Part shown: piece after piece, positions 33,522 to 42,506 of the stretch | Layout of the letters: every line of letters starts with the position of its first letter | Position numbering within the stretch: the stretch's first letter is position 1 | Assembly (NCBI GenBank): GCA_947497185.1 | Contig: CANMFL010000002.1 | Location: 372,001 to 436,000 of the forward strand | From: an uncultured Paracoccaceae bacterium | GTDB taxonomy: Bacteria > Pseudomonadota > Alphaproteobacteria > Rhodobacterales > Rhodobacteraceae | Direction: 5' to 3' | Length of the DNA stretch: 64,000 nt | Translations under genes and position numbers: made by a program | The notes under the pieces: generated by a model | The model's database searches: none | What the model was told of the DNA's origin: nothing | Seen by the model: only the letters and a program-made list of their open reading frames with translations

Positions 33522-34679
33522 CTATCGTCGCGTTTTCTCAGAAATGGCGCGCAGGGACCTAATATTTTCGTCCAGCACGCCGGGCATCAGGAAATTCCGG
33601 TCTGCGGCGTTGATCGCAACGACTACGCCGTTCGGCCGATCAACGTAAATAAACTGACCGTAAATCCCAAGCGCAAAGAACTCGCCCTCTGGCGCATCCG
33701 GTGGAATCCACCATTGGTAGCCGTATTGCAGATCATCTTGGCCTGTGTTTGCGGATGGCACTGTGCTTTCTGCGACCCAATCAGCGGGCACAATGCGGGT
33801 GCCCTGAAACTGTCCTTCCAGCCGCATCAACTCGCCAAATCGGGCGTAATCGCGTGTGGTCAGGTTCAAACCGCCAAGCGCAAAGGCCACGTCAAAACCG
33901 TCCGCTACATAATATCCACCGGGCGCGACGCCCAAGGGCTGCAAGATATGTTCCGACAAAAGATCAGCCAAGCTTTGCCCCGTGGCGTTGCGCAGCACCA
34001 TCGCCAGCACATGCGTGTCGATTGAGACATAACGCATCTCTTGGCCGGGGTCGGTGTAACGCCGTTTTATCCCTGCGGCAAAAGCATCCATCGACCCGCC
34101 AGTGGCAAGAACGCGACCCATCCGGTTGATATCGCTCCAAAAAGACATGTAGTTTTCGTTGAAATACACGCCAGATGACATCTGCAACACGTTCTTAATC
34201 GTGGCCCCGTCATAGGCGCTGCCAATCAACTCTGGCACATATTGGGTGACGGGATCGTCGATGCTTTGAATATCGCCACGTGCGACCATGATGCCGATCA
34301 GGGCGGACACATAGGACTTTGCCGTCGACCAAGAGGCCCGCTTATCATCGCGCGAGGTTCCCAGATAATAGTCCTCAAACACGATCTGCCCGTCCTTGAG
34401 GACAACAATAGCCGTTGTGTTCCGCGCAATGCGCCACGCATCAAAATCGGAATAGAACGTCAGTTGTTTGCCTTCGGGAAACGGCGTGGCTGGGCTGGTG
34501 GCTGTCAGGGCGGCAGTGTTGAACGCGGTGCCCATATTGCTGAAGTTATGAACGATCTTTGCCTCATCAAACAACGAAAGTGCAGCGGTTAGGCGGGCAA
34601 CAGAACCGTCTTTGGGGATAGCGCAGCCCATCAGGGTGGTCGCGCTCGCAAGCAAAATTGCTTTCAACGTTAAGGTCAT
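33522..34679 (-). CDS. Serine hydrolase of the beta-lactamase class C fold, lipoprotein
   Basis: This 385-residue protein starts MTLTLKAILLASATTLMGCA with a lipobox LMGC. The nucleophile motif is SWSTAKSYVSAL (STAK, SxxK type). RYVSIDTHVLAMVL lies where the second motif is expected, and GGLNLTTRDYARFGELM follows. This is the esterase / D-aminopeptidase / class C beta-lactamase family, often involved in ester or peptidoglycan-related hydrolysis. GGGAAC lies upstream of the chosen ATG. No resistance function should be inferred, since most family members are not true beta-lactamases. Confidence 0.88.
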   Translation of the reverse strand: MTLTLKAILLASATTLMGCAIPKDGSVARLTAALSLFDEAKIVHNFSNMGTAFNTAALTATSPATPFPEGKQLTFYSDFDAWRIARNTTAIVVLKDGQIVFEDYYLGTSRDDKRASWSTAKSYVSALIGIMVARGDIQSIDDPVTQYVPELIGSAYDGATIKNVLQMSSGVYFNENYMSFWSDINRMGRVLATGGSMDAFAAGIKRRYTDPGQEMRYVSIDTHVLAMVLRNATGQSLADLLSEHILQPLGVAPGGYYVADGFDVAFALGGLNLTTRDYARFGELMRLEGQFQGTRIVPADWVAESTVPSANTGQDDLQYGYQWWIPPDAPEGEFFALGIYGQFIYVDRPNGVVVAINAADRNFLMPGVLDENIRSLRAISEKTRR

Positions 34680-34812
34680 TGATAGTTCCCGCACTCATTA
34701 AATAACAAGCCAAGTTTACCGCGATTGGACGCTCAATTCCAACGGGGAATATACGCGGCGGGTATACTTTCGCGCGACATCTGCCGGACCAGAGACCCGC
34801 ACCAATCTGTGT

Positions 34813-35247
34813 TTAGGTATCAAAAACCGGACGGGCGTTACCCTCTTCATCCAGCGCCACAAACACAAAGTCCGCATCGGTCACTTTGGCGGCTTTGTCG
34901 GAATAGCGCGGGCGGCCCCATGCGTCGACGTGGATGCGCATCGATGTGCGGCCTACTTTGCGCAGGGTGGCGTAGAGCGTGACTTCATCCCCGACTTTCA
35001 CAGGCCGCAGAAATTGCAGCGCCTCGACCGATACAGTCGCACAGCGCCCCTGCGACACGCGCCCCGCCATGTTGCCAGCGGCAAGGTCCATCTGCGACAT
35101 CAGCCAGCCGCCAAAAATATCACCCGATGGGTTTGTGTCGGCAGGCATGGCGATGGTGCGAATGACCAACACGCCTTCATCCTGCTGACGGCCATGTGAT
35201 CCGCGTTCTTGGCCGCGCGTCAGAATGTCTTTGGGCGCGTGGCTCAT
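34813..35247 (-). CDS. Acyl-CoA thioesterase (YciA-like hotdog fold)
   Basis: This 144-residue protein has the hotdog thioesterase motif NPSGDIFGGWLMSQMDLAAG, where the aspartates are catalytic, followed by FLRPVKVGDEVTLYATL. It hydrolyses acyl-CoA to free acid and CoA in the cytosol; chain preference is unknown. The ATG at 35247 gives MSHAPKDILTRGQ and lies 1 bp after the stop of the upstream Fe-S carrier gene, so the two are co-transcribed. The longer frame upstream is Arg/Ala-rich and lies inside that gene. Confidence 0.92.
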   Translation of the reverse strand: MSHAPKDILTRGQERGSHGRQQDEGVLVIRTIAMPADTNPSGDIFGGWLMSQMDLAAGNMAGRVSQGRCATVSVEALQFLRPVKVGDEVTLYATLRKVGRTSMRIHVDAWGRPRYSDKAAKVTDADFVFVALDEEGNARPVFDT

Positions 35248-35248
35248 G

Positions 35249-35575
35249 CTACATTGAGAACGACGTGCCGCAGCCGCAGGACGACGTGGCATTGGGGTTC
35301 TCGATCACAAAGCGCGCACCGATCAGTTCTTCGGAAAAGGTAATCACGGCTTCGGTCAGAAACGGCAATGAGACGCTATCAATCAGCACCTTTTCACCGT
35401 GACCTTCAAGGACCAGATCGTCGTCTTTTGGCTCGTCCAGATCAATCTCATACTGGAAACCGGAACAGCCGCCGCCTTCAACCGCGACACGCAGTGCCTT
35501 GCCTTGGGCAGCGGCACCAATCTCGGCGAGGCGCTCAAACGCGCGTTCTGTGACTTTAGGGGGCAGGGTCAGCAT
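35249..35575 (-). CDS. erpA: A-type iron-sulfur carrier (HesB/IscA/ErpA)
   Basis: This 108-residue protein carries the three conserved cysteines of A-type Fe-S carriers: GGGCSGFQYEI in the first half and SSCGCGTSFSM at the C-terminus. It delivers Fe-S clusters to apoproteins. The subgroup (ErpA, IscA or SufA) cannot be settled from sequence alone; the solitary location away from a suf operon favours ErpA. It is upstream of the thioesterase gene by 1 bp and divergent from the dGTPase gene. Confidence 0.92.
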   Translation of the reverse strand: MLTLPPKVTERAFERLAEIGAAAQGKALRVAVEGGGCSGFQYEIDLDEPKDDDLVLEGHGEKVLIDSVSLPFLTEAVITFSEELIGARFVIENPNATSSCGCGTSFSM

Positions 35576-35595
35576 CTTGGCACCTTACGGTTCTG

Positions 35596-35660
35596 TTACA
35601 TTTGTAATATAGAGGCGACAGGCAAACACAACAAGACCGCGTTGGGCAAGACGCGGTTTT
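35596..35660. promoter_or_regulatory. Divergent erpA/dgt regulatory region
   Basis: An inverted repeat TTACA-TT-TGTAA lies at 35596-35607, 21 bp from the erpA start. On the plus strand ACCGCG (35636-35641) pairs with CGCGGT (35652-35657) and runs into TTTT, a terminator-like hairpin in the presumed dgt leader. Either could regulate the divergent genes; neither matches a motif I can name. Confidence 0.4.
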
Positions 35661-35686
35661 GTGAAGATAAAAGGGCAGGGACACCA

Positions 35687-36847
35687 ATGGCAGCCCCCTA
35701 TGCAACCGACCCCGCAAATCCGCGCGGGCGGCTTTATCCTGAAGAGGAAAGCGAATTTCGCTCGCCTTTCCAGCGGGACCGCGACCGGATCATCCACGCA
35801 AGCGCCTTTCGGCGGCTAAAACATAAAACCCAAGTGTTCATTGAACACGAGGGCGATTATTTCCGCACCCGTCTGACACATTCGATTGAGGTGGCGCAGG
35901 TCGGGCGGACCGTGGCGGCGGCGTTGGATCTGAACGTGGAACTGACCGAGGCCGTGGCGCTGGCCCACGATCTGGGTCACACGCCGTTTGGTCACACGGG
36001 CGAAGAGGCGCTGGATGCTCTGATGGCCCCCTACGGCGGTTTTGACCACAATGCACAGGCCCTGCGGATCGTCACCGATCTGGAACGGCACTACGCCGAA
36101 TGGGATGGCTTGAACCTGACGTGGGAGACGCTGGAAGGCATCGCCAAACACAACGGTCCTGTGACGGGCGACATTCCTTACGCGCTTGCGGCCTACAATG
36201 AAATTCAGGACCTAGAGCTGCACACCCACGCCAGCGCCGAGGCCCAAGTCGCGGCACTCGCTGACGATATTGCGTATAATAACCACGACTTACACGACGG
36301 TCTTCGTGCGGAATTATTCAGCACCGACGATCTGGCGGAACTGCCGATCTTGGACGAGTGTTTCAAGCGCGTGGATCACAAATATCCGGGCCTGAACTAC
36401 TATCGCAGGCGGCACGAAGCCTTGCGTCGGTTCTTTGGCATTCTTGTCGAAGACGTCATTAAGGTGGCGCGGCGCAATCTGGCAGAGCTTGATCCGGCGT
36501 CGGTGCATGACATCCGGCACGCGGGCCGCATGATGATCCAATTCACGCCGGAAATCTGGACCGACCTTAAGGTGATCCGGCAATTCCTGTTCGACCGCAT
36601 GTACCGCGCCCCCGCCGTGGTCGAAATGCGGGTCGAGGTCACAGCGATGGTCAACGATCTGTTTCCGTTCTTTATGGAAAACACCAACGAATTACCGAAA
36701 CAATGGCGCAAGGATGTGGACGCGGCCCCTGACCAGATCACACTGGCGCGGATCGTGGCGGATTACATCGCGGGCATGACCGACCGCTTTGCGATCCAAG
36801 AACACGAGCGACTGCTGGGTGGAACGTCTGCTTTTAAAGGCACCTGA
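35687..36847 (+). CDS. dgt: dGTP triphosphohydrolase-like protein (HD domain)
   Basis: This 386-residue protein is a deoxyguanosinetriphosphate triphosphohydrolase-like enzyme that removes triphosphate from dNTPs. HD motifs are FRTRLTHSIEVAQVGRTV (His), ALAHDLGHTPFGHTGE (His-Asp) and VAALADDIAYNNHDLHDG (Asp). The start at 35687 (MAAPYATDPANPRGRLYPEE) has AGGG about 7 nt upstream. The frame extends to 35399 over the erpA gene and is not protein-like there. It fits the shorter type 2 dGTPase-like group. Confidence 0.92.
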   Translation: MAAPYATDPANPRGRLYPEEESEFRSPFQRDRDRIIHASAFRRLKHKTQVFIEHEGDYFRTRLTHSIEVAQVGRTVAAALDLNVELTEAVALAHDLGHTPFGHTGEEALDALMAPYGGFDHNAQALRIVTDLERHYAEWDGLNLTWETLEGIAKHNGPVTGDIPYALAAYNEIQDLELHTHASAEAQVAALADDIAYNNHDLHDGLRAELFSTDDLAELPILDECFKRVDHKYPGLNYYRRRHEALRRFFGILVEDVIKVARRNLAELDPASVHDIRHAGRMMIQFTPEIWTDLKVIRQFLFDRMYRAPAVVEMRVEVTAMVNDLFPFFMENTNELPKQWRKDVDAAPDQITLARIVADYIAGMTDRFAIQEHERLLGGTSAFKGT

Positions 36848-36861
36848 GGCGGCACGGAAAG

Positions 36862-36896
36862 CTGGGGAGAGTTAATAAGTGGTTAATTTTCCCCAG
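36862..36896. promoter_or_regulatory. CtrA-type box inside an inverted repeat
   Basis: TTAATAAGTGGTTAA (36872-36886) is an exact TTAA-N7-TTAA, the binding motif of the alphaproteobacterial cell-cycle regulator CtrA. It is flanked by CTGGGGA (36862-36868) and TCCCCAG (36890-36896), which can pair. The site is 126 bp upstream of the VPLPA-CTERM gene start. Confidence 0.6.
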
Positions 36897-37011
36897 AAAC
36901 GACACATTCGCGACATGAATTCGACCAGCGGCCTAGGCTAAATCAAGGCAACAGTAGGTCTAAATGCGCGTCGCAGGCGGATCTCTTGATGAAGTCAAAG
37001 AGGGCCGTTCC

Positions 37012-37626
37012 GTGAAAATAGCGCATATATCATCTGGAATTTTGCTCGCACTGGCGATTGACGCTGGCGCAGCAGCAGCCGCGACCACGATCTACACCGA
37101 CCGTGCCGCGTATGATATTGCCACAGGCGGCAGTCTGAACTTTGAAGACTTCAGCGACGCCAGTTTTCAGAATATGTCGATTGCCACGGATGAAGGTAAG
37201 GTCAACGGCGGCAGGTTCAATGATCGGCCAGAACTTGGCATTTTCGGGGTATCCGACGCCACTACGACCTTTAACTTTTCAACGGCAACAACGGCTTTTG
37301 GCGGCGATTTCGACTTTTCAAAAGGGCGCAATGGCAGTGAATTGTCCTTTACGCTCAGCGACGGCTCGTTTGTATCCGGCGAGATCAACGCGTCTTACGA
37401 TGGGTTCTGGGGCTTCGTGTCTGACCTGTCGTTTACAGCCGTGACCGTGAGCACGAACTCTTCAGGCAGCAACGCCAAGTCTTATAGGTTAGACAACCTT
37501 TCATTCGGTCTGGCGGCACCCATTGCCCCCGTGCCGCTGCCTGCGGGACTACCCTTGTTGGTTTCTGCATTGCTCGGCTTCTTTGGTCTGCGTCGTTGGT
37601 CACGTCGTCCATATACCGCCGCGTAA
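37012..37626 (+). CDS. VPLPA-CTERM sorting-domain exported protein
   Basis: This 204-residue protein (GTG start at 37012, giving MKIAHISSGILLALAIDAGA) has a signal peptide. A beta-rich body contains FEDFSDASFQNMSIA and several Gly/Ser/Thr-rich strands. The C-terminal sorting signal PVPLPAGLPLLVSALLGFFG is followed by LRRWSRR. That tripartite end (VPLPA motif, hydrophobic helix, basic tail) marks substrates of a dedicated exosortase in Rhodobacteraceae, which must be encoded elsewhere. An ATG at 36964 would add 16 charged residues ahead of the signal. A CtrA-type box lies upstream. Confidence 0.85.
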   Translation: MKIAHISSGILLALAIDAGAAAAATTIYTDRAAYDIATGGSLNFEDFSDASFQNMSIATDEGKVNGGRFNDRPELGIFGVSDATTTFNFSTATTAFGGDFDFSKGRNGSELSFTLSDGSFVSGEINASYDGFWGFVSDLSFTAVTVSTNSSGSNAKSYRLDNLSFGLAAPIAPVPLPAGLPLLVSALLGFFGLRRWSRRPYTAA

Positions 37627-37692
37627 TGATATACGGTACTTTTACGGGCTAATTCCGCGTGGTAGGTACGTCCGACCACAGGAGAGACCATC

Positions 37693-39534
37693 ATGGCTAT
37701 CGAATCCGCATCGGGCCTAAGCCCCGTCGAAGCAATCGCGCTTGTCGGCGTTCTTGGCGTGGGGTCACAATGGCTCGCGTGGCGATTGCGGATGCCTGCC
37801 ATTGTTTTGATGCTTCTCGCGGGGATTATCATTGGTCCTGTACTGGGCGTCTTTGATCCGGCTCGTGATATTGGTCCGCTGACAGGTCCGATGATTTCGA
37901 TTGCGGTTGCAATTATCCTGTTCGAAGGCGGTCTGACCCTGAACTTTCACCACCTGCGTGATGCGGCTGTGGGTGTGCGGCGGCTGGTATTTATCGGTGC
38001 GCCGCTTGGCTGGTTCACCTCTGTTTTGGCGCTGCATTACGGGGCAGGGCTGGGCTGGGAAAGCTCGGCTGTGTTCGGCGGTATCATGATCGTCACAGGC
38101 CCCACCGTGATCGCGCCACTGTTGCGGACGGCACGTCTGTCGCGGCGTCCTGCGGCCTTGTTGCAATGGGAAGCGATCGTGAACGATCCTATCGGCGCAT
38201 TGGCTGCTGTGCTGGCGTTTTCGGTTGTGCTGGTGCTGAATACCCAAGGTACGACACCGACAGAGGCCACGATGGAACTCGCGATTGGCGTCGTTGTGGC
38301 GTCGATCCTGGGCTGGATCGGTGGCTACGGATTGTCACGCGCCTTCAAGCGGGCGTGGGTGCCGGAATACATGAAAGTCCCCGTGCTGTTCACGCTGCTG
38401 CTGGCCGTTTTCGCCATTTCAGACGCGGTTCTGCACGAAAGCGGCTTGCTTGCCGTGACCGTCATGGGCGTTGTGATCGCAAATGCGAACTTGCCTAGCT
38501 ACACCGAATTGCTGCGTTTCAAAGAGCACGCGACGATCTTGCTGGTCTCTGGTGTCTTCATCCTGCTGGCCGCGAACCTCGACTTTGCGGCGCTCAAGCA
38601 GTTGGACGTGCGGGCTGCGGGTTTTGTCTTGCTGGTGGTTCTCGTGGCACGTCCGCTGACCGTATTTGTGTCACTGATCGGATCGAATCTGCCGTTCAAA
38701 GAACAAGCACTAGTGGCCTTTACCGGCCCGCGCGGCGTGGTTTTGATCGCGGTGGCAGGGCTGTTCGGCGAACGCTTGCAGGAATTGGGCATCGAAGACG
38801 CTGCACTGATCGGGCCGTTGGCCTTTGTGCTGGTGGCATTCACGGTTGTGCTACACGGCTTTACCTTGGCCCCGTTCGCGCGGTTCCTTGGCCTGACGGG
38901 CGCAAGCACCCCCGGTGTGATCCTGATCGGCGGATCGCGGTTCACCACAGGCCTGGCCGAAGCTTTGCAAAAAGCGGAAATTCCCGTGCTGATGACAGAC
39001 CCGAACTTTGGCCACCTGCGTCGTGCGCGGAGTGCTGGCATCCCGACGTTCTCGGGCGATATCCTGTCTGAGGCGGCTGAAAACCGGCTTGAATTCATCA
39101 ACTACGCCACCTTGGTCGCAGCCACCGATAACGATGCGTATAACACGCTGGTCGCCACCGACTTGTCGCCGGAATACGGCCGCGAAAACGTGTTTCAGAT
39201 CATGCGCGAAAAAGCGGACAGCGCACGGCACCAATTGCCACGCACGCTGGGCGGGCAACGCTTTGGGGCGGAAATGCCGTACCGCGAACTGGAACAGATG
39301 GTCACCGACGGTTGGACCTTCCGCATCACGCGCCTGACCGAAGAATACGGCTTTACCCAATGGCGCGACGAACACCCTGAATCGATCCTGCTCGGCTGGA
39401 TGCCCGAAGGCGGAGCGATCAAACTGGTGCGGCACAACGCTGAGATCAAAAGCAGCGCGGGACTACGCCTGATCGCATTGCGGCCACCATCCGCCAATGG
39501 CAGTACACAACCGCCAGCGGAAGCGGGGACATAA
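37693..39534 (+). CDS. Cation:proton antiporter, CPA1/NhaP type with RCK domain
   Basis: This 613-residue protein has about 12 membrane helices in its first 400 residues. The ion-binding Asn-Asp pair lies in EAIVNDPIGALAAVL, and the conserved FTGPRGVVLIAVAG block is present. The C-terminal part (about 410-600) is a TrkA-N/RCK-like regulatory domain with GVILIGGSRFTTGLAEAL and an AATDNDAYNTLVA segment. It probably exchanges Na+ or K+ for H+ at the inner membrane, with nucleotide control. CAGGAGAG lies upstream of the ATG. Confidence 0.92.
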   Translation: MAIESASGLSPVEAIALVGVLGVGSQWLAWRLRMPAIVLMLLAGIIIGPVLGVFDPARDIGPLTGPMISIAVAIILFEGGLTLNFHHLRDAAVGVRRLVFIGAPLGWFTSVLALHYGAGLGWESSAVFGGIMIVTGPTVIAPLLRTARLSRRPAALLQWEAIVNDPIGALAAVLAFSVVLVLNTQGTTPTEATMELAIGVVVASILGWIGGYGLSRAFKRAWVPEYMKVPVLFTLLLAVFAISDAVLHESGLLAVTVMGVVIANANLPSYTELLRFKEHATILLVSGVFILLAANLDFAALKQLDVRAAGFVLLVVLVARPLTVFVSLIGSNLPFKEQALVAFTGPRGVVLIAVAGLFGERLQELGIEDAALIGPLAFVLVAFTVVLHGFTLAPFARFLGLTGASTPGVILIGGSRFTTGLAEALQKAEIPVLMTDPNFGHLRRARSAGIPTFSGDILSEAAENRLEFINYATLVAATDNDAYNTLVATDLSPEYGRENVFQIMREKADSARHQLPRTLGGQRFGAEMPYRELEQMVTDGWTFRITRLTEEYGFTQWRDEHPESILLGWMPEGGAIKLVRHNAEIKSSAGLRLIALRPPSANGSTQPPAEAGT

Positions 39535-39638
39535 ACGGCGAACCTGCTTGGATCTAGCTTTTGCGTCCATCCCACCAATTGACCTAGACGCCAATAATGG
39601 TAGACGGACAGCCTACCTTTGAGAAATGTGAAAACGCT

Positions 39639-41375
39639 ATGAACCTCTTTGCTGATATTCGGGCTGTTGTGATTGACAGTCTTGACGCTCTTGTTGCTGA
39701 CGGCACGCTGCCTGGCGGTCTGTCCTTTGACAATGTTGCGGTCGAGCCACCCCGAGATCCGGCACATGGTGACATGGCGACCAATGCCGCGATGGTGCTG
39801 GCGAAACCCGCCAAGATGAACCCACGGGCGATTGCCGACGCGCTGGCTGGCAAACTGACGGCTGACGCGCGGATTGCGTCGGCAGAGGTCGCAGGGCCGG
39901 GGTTCTTGAACATGCGGCTGACGCCCGATGTATGGCAAGGTGTGGTGAAGGCTGCGCTGACGGATGCCGACTACGGTAAATCCACGCTGGGCCAAGGCAA
40001 AAAGATGATGGTGGAATATGTGTCCGCCAACCCGACAGGTCCGCTGCACGTTGGTCACACGCGGGGCGCTGTTTTTGGCGATGCGCTGGCCACGTTGCTG
40101 GCCTACGCGGGGTATGACGTCACCAAAGAATACTACATCAACGACGGCGGTGGTCAGGTTGATGTGCTCGCGCGGTCCGTATTCCTGCGGTATCAAGAAG
40201 CGCACGGCCAAGAGGTCGCGTTCGAGGACGGCACCTATCCGGGTGATTATCTGATCCCCGTGGGTCAAGCACTGAAAGACAAAGTCGGCGACGCCTATAT
40301 CGGCAAAGGCGAAGACGTCTGGCTGCAAGATATCCGCGAATTCTCTACGGAAAAGATGATGGACCTGATCCGGTCCGATCTGGCGGCGTTGAACATCGAG
40401 ATGGACAACTTCTTTTCCGAAAAGTCGCTCTATGGCACAGGCTTGATTGAATCCGCGATTGCGGAACTCAAGGAAAAGGGTCTGATCTACCAAGGCACGC
40501 TGGAACCACCCAAAGGCAAAATGCCCGACGATTGGGAGGCACGTGAGCAGACGCTGTTCAAATCCACCGACTTTGGCGACGACCAAGACCGTGCTGTGCA
40601 AAAATCAGACGGGGCGTGGACCTACTTTGCACCGGATATCGCGTATCACTACGACAAGGTGAATCGTGGCTTTGACGCGCTGATCAACGTGTTTGGGGCG
40701 GATCACGGCGGTTATGTGAAACGGATGAAAGCGGCTGTATCTGCGCTGTCCGACAACAAAGTGCCGCTGGATATCAAGCTGACGCAGCTAGTCAAACTCT
40801 ACAAAAACGGCGAGCCGTTCAAAATGTCGAAACGGGCAGGGACCTTTGTGACCCTGCGCGATGTGGTCAATCAAGTGGGCGCAAGCGTCACACGGTTCCA
40901 CATGCTGACCCGCAAGAACGACGCGCCGCTGGACTTTGATTTCGCCAAAGTGCTTGAGCAGTCCAAAGACAACCCCGTGTTCTACGTGAACTACGCCTAC
41001 GCGCGGGTGAATTCTGCCACGGCCAAGGCGTCTGCTTTTGCGGATGTGTCACCAGCGACACTTGCAGCGACGGACCTGTCCGGCCTGACAAGCGAAGCTG
41101 AACTGACTGTCGCGAAAAAACTGGCCGAATGGCCGCGTCTGGTTGAGATCGCTGCCAAAGGCCACGAGCCGCATAAGATCGCGTTTTACCTTTACGAATT
41201 GGCCTCTGATTTCCACGCGCTCTACAACAAAGGCAACGACGATGTGTCTCTGCGCTTTGTTCAAGAGGGTGACGTTTCGACAACACAGGCGAAAATTGCA
41301 CTGATTCGCGCCGTTTCGGTTGTGATCGTGGCTGGCTTGGGTATTCTTGGCGTAACTCCTGCGGAAGAGATGTAG
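39639..41375 (+). CDS. argS: Arginyl-tRNA synthetase
   Basis: This 578-residue class I synthetase charges tRNA-Arg. The ATG at 39639 gives MNLFADIRAVVIDSLDAL, the usual N-terminal domain start. The HIGH-like signature is in NPTGPLHVGHTRGAVFGDAL. The KMSKS-like loop is FKMSKRAGTFVTL, and the C-terminal DALR anticodon-binding domain ends HALYNKGNDDVSLR onward. Length fits the family. It is followed after 84 bp by the SPOR protein gene. Confidence 0.96.
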   Translation: MNLFADIRAVVIDSLDALVADGTLPGGLSFDNVAVEPPRDPAHGDMATNAAMVLAKPAKMNPRAIADALAGKLTADARIASAEVAGPGFLNMRLTPDVWQGVVKAALTDADYGKSTLGQGKKMMVEYVSANPTGPLHVGHTRGAVFGDALATLLAYAGYDVTKEYYINDGGGQVDVLARSVFLRYQEAHGQEVAFEDGTYPGDYLIPVGQALKDKVGDAYIGKGEDVWLQDIREFSTEKMMDLIRSDLAALNIEMDNFFSEKSLYGTGLIESAIAELKEKGLIYQGTLEPPKGKMPDDWEAREQTLFKSTDFGDDQDRAVQKSDGAWTYFAPDIAYHYDKVNRGFDALINVFGADHGGYVKRMKAAVSALSDNKVPLDIKLTQLVKLYKNGEPFKMSKRAGTFVTLRDVVNQVGASVTRFHMLTRKNDAPLDFDFAKVLEQSKDNPVFYVNYAYARVNSATAKASAFADVSPATLAATDLSGLTSEAELTVAKKLAEWPRLVEIAAKGHEPHKIAFYLYELASDFHALYNKGNDDVSLRFVQEGDVSTTQAKIALIRAVSVVIVAGLGILGVTPAEEM

Positions 41376-41459
41376 AAAACTACACCGCTGTAGGACCGAG
41401 CAAACTTTAGATGATCAGCACCCGGCGGCGATGGCCGGTTAAGTTGGCGCGAGGCAGGC

Positions 41460-42506
41460 ATGGCGATATACGACGAGCGGGATCAATCCCAATCCTTTGT
41501 GCAATCCGGTTCATTGATGAACTATGCAGGGGCGGCAGTGTCGCTTGCATTGGTCGTGGGCGTCAGCGTCTGGGGCTACCAATTGATCATGCGTGACGTG
41601 TCCGGCATTCCGGTTGTCCGTGCGATGGACGGCGCGATGCGCGTGGCCCCACAAACGCCGGGCGGTGATATCGCATCCCACGAAGGTCTGTCTGTGAACG
41701 ACGTGGCTGGTATTGGCGAGGCGGCAGGTCCGTCCGACAGCTTGCTCTTGGCGCCGCAAACCGCTGGTCTGGCCGAAGAAGATCTGAAAGTTGAGCCATT
41801 GATCGACGAAAACCTACATCTGGAATCCCAAGCCGAAGCGGGCGAAGTGATGCCAGCAGCGGACGCGGCCCCGACTGAGGCGCAAATTCCCACTGCACTT
41901 GAAACGTCCGTGACAACAGACGCGACAGAGCGGCTGACCACCGAAGGTATCCTCGCACTTGCCGACCAGATCGCGGGAACTGCCACACCGATGACAGCCC
42001 TTGCTGAAGGTGCCACAATCGAGCCGACAGTGTCCGTGGACGGCGTCGACGTTGCATCTGCACCAGCGGTCGCGCCAAGCGTGCCGGGTGTGTCAACATC
42101 CCTGCGACCAACCGTGCGCCCAGCCAGCGTGACACAAGCATCCGCGACACCGTCAGCAGCGCCCACAGCGGCAGCCCCACAAGTTGCAGATACAAGCACA
42201 GCCGTTGCAGCAGCCTTGGCTGAGGCGACCGTTGCCACAGATGGCGCGTTGCCCGTTGGCACCAACCTTGTGCAGCTCGGCGCGTTCCCATCCGCAGACA
42301 CAGCCGCTGCCGAATGGACCCGCATGGCGTCATTGTTCTCCGATTACATGGGCGACAAATCCCGCGTGATCCAAGAAGCATCGAGCGGTGGCAGCACCTT
42401 CTACCGCCTGCGGGCCAGCGGCTTTACCGAAGCGGCAGACGCCCGCCGGTTCTGCGCCACACTGCAAGCCGCCAACGCTGATTGTATTCCGGTCGTTGTA
42501 CGTTAA
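41460..42506 (+). CDS. SPOR-domain membrane protein
   Basis: This 348-residue protein has a short cytosolic N-terminus and one membrane helix (LMNYAGAAVSLALVVGVSVW). A long Ala/Pro/Thr-rich periplasmic linker follows. The C-terminal SPOR domain (about 265-348) starts GTNLVQLGAFPSADTAAAEW and contains FYRLRASGFTEAADARRFC. SPOR domains bind denuded peptidoglycan at the division septum. Its last base is shared with the nagZ start (TAATG), which suggests coupling to a peptidoglycan-recycling enzyme. Confidence 0.92.
   Translation: MAIYDERDQSQSFVQSGSLMNYAGAAVSLALVVGVSVWGYQLIMRDVSGIPVVRAMDGAMRVAPQTPGGDIASHEGLSVNDVAGIGEAAGPSDSLLLAPQTAGLAEEDLKVEPLIDENLHLESQAEAGEVMPAADAAPTEAQIPTALETSVTTDATERLTTEGILALADQIAGTATPMTALAEGATIEPTVSVDGVDVASAPAVAPSVPGVSTSLRPTVRPASVTQASATPSAAPTAAAPQVADTSTAVAAALAEATVATDGALPVGTNLVQLGAFPSADTAAAEWTRMASLFSDYMGDKSRVIQEASSGGSTFYRLRASGFTEAADARRFCATLQAANADCIPVVVR

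Noticed and set aside
39195..40601. 468-codon minus-strand frame
   Set aside because: It runs antisense to the antiporter and argS genes, both with intact motifs, and its composition is that of a shadow frame.
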